A stretch of 37,800 nucleotides of DNA from Luteitalea sp. (GTDB taxonomy: Bacteria; Acidobacteriota; Vicinamibacteria; Vicinamibacterales; CAVVIG01), in assembly GCA_009380045.1 (NCBI GenBank), contig WHSN01000018.1, positions 1 through 37,800 on the forward strand. The letters run 5' to 3'. Of this stretch, positions 35,831-37,800 are shown piece after piece. Made by a program: the position numbers and the translations under genes. Within the stretch, counting starts at the first letter, position 1. Every line of letters starts with the position of its first letter. A model generated the notes under the pieces. That model was given only the letters and a program-made list of their open reading frames with translations, had not been told where the DNA came from and did no database searches.

Positions 35831-36982
35831 ATGCACGGCGATCGCTCGAAGAACGATCTGGATGACCTGGTCGATGAACTGGACGCGTTCGGCGCCGTCA
35901 CGCCTGCCGCGAGACCAGGTTCCGGCAAAGTCGAGCAGTGGCTCCGTGCATTGACGGCGCGGCGAGGGAGCGACCTCCTGCTGGTGGCCGGGGAACCGCC
36001 CTCTGTCCGGGTGTGCGGCAAGGTTGTACGTCTCGATGATTCCACGTTGGATGGGCAGGACATCGAAGACGCCGTCCTCGCCGCAATCTCCCCTCACGCG
36101 CAGAGACAGTTTCGGGCGACGCAGATTGCCGATGCGTCCCTGGGCATTCCGCACGTCGGCCGGTTCCGGGTCAACCTGCATCGGGAGCGTGGACGCAGCG
36201 CCGCAGCTATTCGCGCTCTGCCGACCCATGTCCCCTCCATCGCCAGCCTGAACCTGCCGAAGGGGATCGACCGACTGACCCGCCTCTCGCATGGATTGGT
36301 GCTGATCGGCGGCGCAACGGGGTCTGGCAAGACCACGACACTGGCTGCGCTGATCGATGACATCAACCGGCGTGAGGCGCGTCACATCATCACGATTGAA
36401 GATCCGATCGAGTATGAGCACACGAACGTGCTCAGCATCATCGAACAGGTGGAAGTGGGCCTGGACGCGCCGGATTTTCCGACGGCGCTCCGTGCGGCCC
36501 TGCGGCAGGCGCCGGACATCATTGTCGTGGGCGAAATGCGTGACGCCGAGACGATGCGTATCGCCCTCGCGGCCGGAGAAACCGGTCATCTGGTCTTTTC
36601 GACGCTGCACACCACCGATATCGCGACGACCATCTCCCGGATTGCCGATTCATTTCCGTCAGAACGCCAACCCACCATTCGTCAAGAGCTTGCGATGGCT
36701 GTCACCGCTGTGTTCACCCAGACACTGCTGCCGACCATCAACGGCGAGCGAGTGCCAGCCGCTGAACTCTTGATGGTCAGCTACGGCGCGCGACAGCATA
36801 TTCGCAAGAACGGTCTTCAGCATCTGCATCAAGAGATCACCATTACCCGAAAGAATGGATCGTTCAGCCTGGAGGATAGCCTGGCTCGACTGGTGAAGGA
36901 AGGTGTGGTGCACAAGGACGAGGCACTCCTCCGCGCCAATCACCCGGAGGACTTTCAGCAGGCGCTCGCAACGATGCCATGA
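35831..36982 (+). CDS. PilT-family type IV pilus retraction ATPase (divergent, solitary)
   Basis: 383 residues. An N-terminal PAS-like domain (R-R-G-S-D-L-L-L-V-A-G-E-P-P-S-V-R) and R-V-N-L-H-R-E-R-G lead into the RecA-like core: Walker A G-A-T-G-S-G-K167-T-T-T, Asp box I-T-I-E-D-P-I-E-Y, Walker B I-I-V-V-G-E-M-R-D and His box G-H-L-V-F-S-T-L-H-T-T-D. The C-terminal motif that is A-I-R-N-L-I-R-E in PilT is here G-A-R-Q-H-I-R-K. That motif is important for retraction in classical PilT, so this is a diverged branch (PilU-like or another role). A 40-residue N-terminal extension is not typical. No other pil genes are in the window. Confidence 0.85.
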   Translation: MHGDRSKNDLDDLVDELDAFGAVTPAARPGSGKVEQWLRALTARRGSDLLLVAGEPPSVRVCGKVVRLDDSTLDGQDIEDAVLAAISPHAQRQFRATQIADASLGIPHVGRFRVNLHRERGRSAAAIRALPTHVPSIASLNLPKGIDRLTRLSHGLVLIGGATGSGKTTTLAALIDDINRREARHIITIEDPIEYEHTNVLSIIEQVEVGLDAPDFPTALRAALRQAPDIIVVGEMRDAETMRIALAAGETGHLVFSTLHTTDIATTISRIADSFPSERQPTIRQELAMAVTAVFTQTLLPTINGERVPAAELLMVSYGARQHIRKNGLQHLHQEITITRKNGSFSLEDSLARLVKEGVVHKDEALLRANHPEDFQQALATMP

Positions 36983-37510
36983 ACAGCGCGCGTCACGCTG
37001 TCGCCCCTGGTGGACCGACGCCCCAACTGCCCACATTCATCCTGAGACATTCCCCCCCTCGACCCCGCCCTCGGTGGCCGGCTTGAAACAGTAAAGCCCC
37101 AGGTGAATGGGACTTGACCATTTTGTAACTCCTGAACGCAAACGCGACAAACATGCACGGGAGAAGCCCGATCAAACTTCAATCGACCAAAGAGCGCGTT
37201 AGAGTTCGCTGGACGCCAGCGGTGGCCGTCACTTCGCGATAGACGCAAGGGCGGTTTCTGCATACCTGGCCGACATATTTGAAAGACCCTGCCACCTGTC
37301 TTGACAAATTTGTCTCGTCTCCAAAACCGACACCGATCCTTCCGCCGCGCTGGCTTCCTGTAAAACTCGCGACAATTCGAGAAACGTGCCTCTGATCGCC
37401 TGGCTGATCGATCGGAACGCGCCTTGCGGAACCGCGCTGGCGTCCGAAGAACACTCTCTTCGCGACACGATTGGTTTCTTCCATGACCCCTCTCAAAGGA
37501 AGGCGGATCC
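36983..37510. other. Intergenic region upstream of amidase, no gene recognised
   Basis: 528 bases between the PilT-like gene and the amidase. It is more AT-rich than the genes around it and contains a 12-base palindrome (separate entry). A 79-codon minus-strand frame (37229-37468) was considered and dismissed because its third positions lack the strong G/C bias of neighbouring genes. The region likely holds the amidase promoter. Confidence 0.3.
37303..37314. promoter_or_regulatory. Perfect 12-base palindrome, possible operator
   Basis: GACAAATTTGTC is self-complementary and overlaps a TTGACA (37301-37306) about 200 bases before the amidase start. It could be bound by a dimeric repressor overlapping a -35 element; no good -10 is seen at 17 bases. 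Confidence 0.35.
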
Positions 37511-37800
37511 ATGCACGTTGACTACTTCAGCCGTACGCGGAAACACGGCCGAGTGCTGCTGGTCTTACTCGGAGCTTGCATGTTAGTGATGCAGGCGGGA
37601 GAGCGCGACCCAGCAACCGCCAGCCAGCGGACACCAAGTCTCGAGGTCGAGCAACAGCGCCACTATAACCGCCGCAGGCCTCCTGTGGTGTTCCGGCTGG
37701 AGGAAGCGACGATCGCTGAGATCAGCGCGGCATTCGACGCTGGTGCTCTCACCTGTCGAGAGTTGGTGCAGCTGTATCTCAACCGCATTGCCGCCTACGA
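37511..37800 (+). CDS. Exported amidase-signature enzyme (N-terminal part, cut by window edge)
   Basis: 96 complete codons up to the edge. AGGAAGG lies 7 bases before ATG 37511. An N-terminal hydrophobic stretch (V-L-L-V-L-L-G-A-C-M-L-V-M-Q-A-G) after a basic segment suggests export; the Cys within it is not in a clean lipobox. The last residues seen, E-A-T-I-A-E-I-S-A-A-F-D-A-G-A-L-T-C-R-E-L-V-Q-L-Y-L-N-R-I-A-A-Y, are the typical start of the amidase-signature fold (GatA/fatty-acid-amide hydrolase type). The Ser-Ser-Lys catalytic centre would lie outside the window, so activity cannot be judged. Confidence 0.8.
   Translation, partial: MHVDYFSRTRKHGRVLLVLLGACMLVMQAGERDPATASQRTPSLEVEQQRHYNRRRPPVVFRLEEATIAEISAAFDAGALTCRELVQLYLNRIAAY

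Noticed and set aside
37229-37468. 79-codon minus-strand frame with helix-like product
   Set aside because: Third positions are only about 60 percent G/C versus much higher in neighbours, and no ribosome-binding site or family was seen.
1-37800. CRISPR arrays, tRNA or rRNA genes, insertion sequences, phage genes
   Set aside because: No spaced short direct repeats, cloverleaf-like segments, transposase motifs or terminal inverted repeats were found on reading both strands.

Overview
High-GC window with strongly G/C-ending codons. It carries two Oar-type TonB-dependent receptors with N-terminal carboxypeptidase-regulatory-like domains, two fused MFS/spermidine-synthase-like proteins, a BACON-repeat lipoprotein, a CusABC-type metal efflux operon and a sigma-54-type promoter. 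This combination suggests a soil Acidobacteriota member, perhaps Vicinamibacteria-like. The taxon is an inference from gene content only; no rRNA or tRNA gene was seen.

Layout. 1-2850: a BACON-repeat lipoprotein (minus strand, cut by the window edge) and a secreted EstB/beta-lactamase-type serine hydrolase (plus). 3272-8593: a membrane hybrid histidine kinase whose stop codon overlaps the start of an Oar-type receptor; a small deletion in the receiver domain shifts the frame, so kinase and receptor now read as one continuous ORF. 8624-17899: a TPR-tailed MFS/spermidine-synthase-like fusion (minus), a second Oar-type receptor divergent from it, and a second MFS/spermidine-synthase-like fusion after that receptor. 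18124-26457: a plus-strand lactonase of the metallo-beta-lactamase fold converges on a seven-gene minus-strand operon (hydroxyisobutyrate-dehydrogenase-like, carboxymuconolactone-decarboxylase-like, MmgE/PrpD, ABC substrate-binding lipoprotein, ATPase, permease, second MmgE/PrpD). An undocumented 29-codon ORF fits exactly between the binding-protein and ATPase genes. This looks like uptake and breakdown of a small organic acid or lactone of unknown identity.

26458-34351: a 5'-truncated, frameshifted arsenite methyltransferase remnant lies next to the start of a copper/silver efflux operon: a Cys-rich exported protein, CusA with an extra C-terminal helix and YtkA/FixH-like domain, a CusC-type outer-membrane factor, and CusB with a C-terminal cupredoxin-like domain. 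34352-37800: a BON-domain protein behind a good sigma-54 -24/-12 element and in front of a rho-independent terminator, a small very basic protein with a histone-like tail, a solitary PilT-family ATPase, and the start of an exported amidase.

The most unusual arrangement is 3272-17899: a sensor kinase coupled to a receptor, and two receptors interleaved with two membrane-bound spermidine-synthase-like proteins that lack the classical aminopropyltransferase catalytic Asp motif. It could be a make/export/re-import module for an unknown small molecule, but this rests on context alone.
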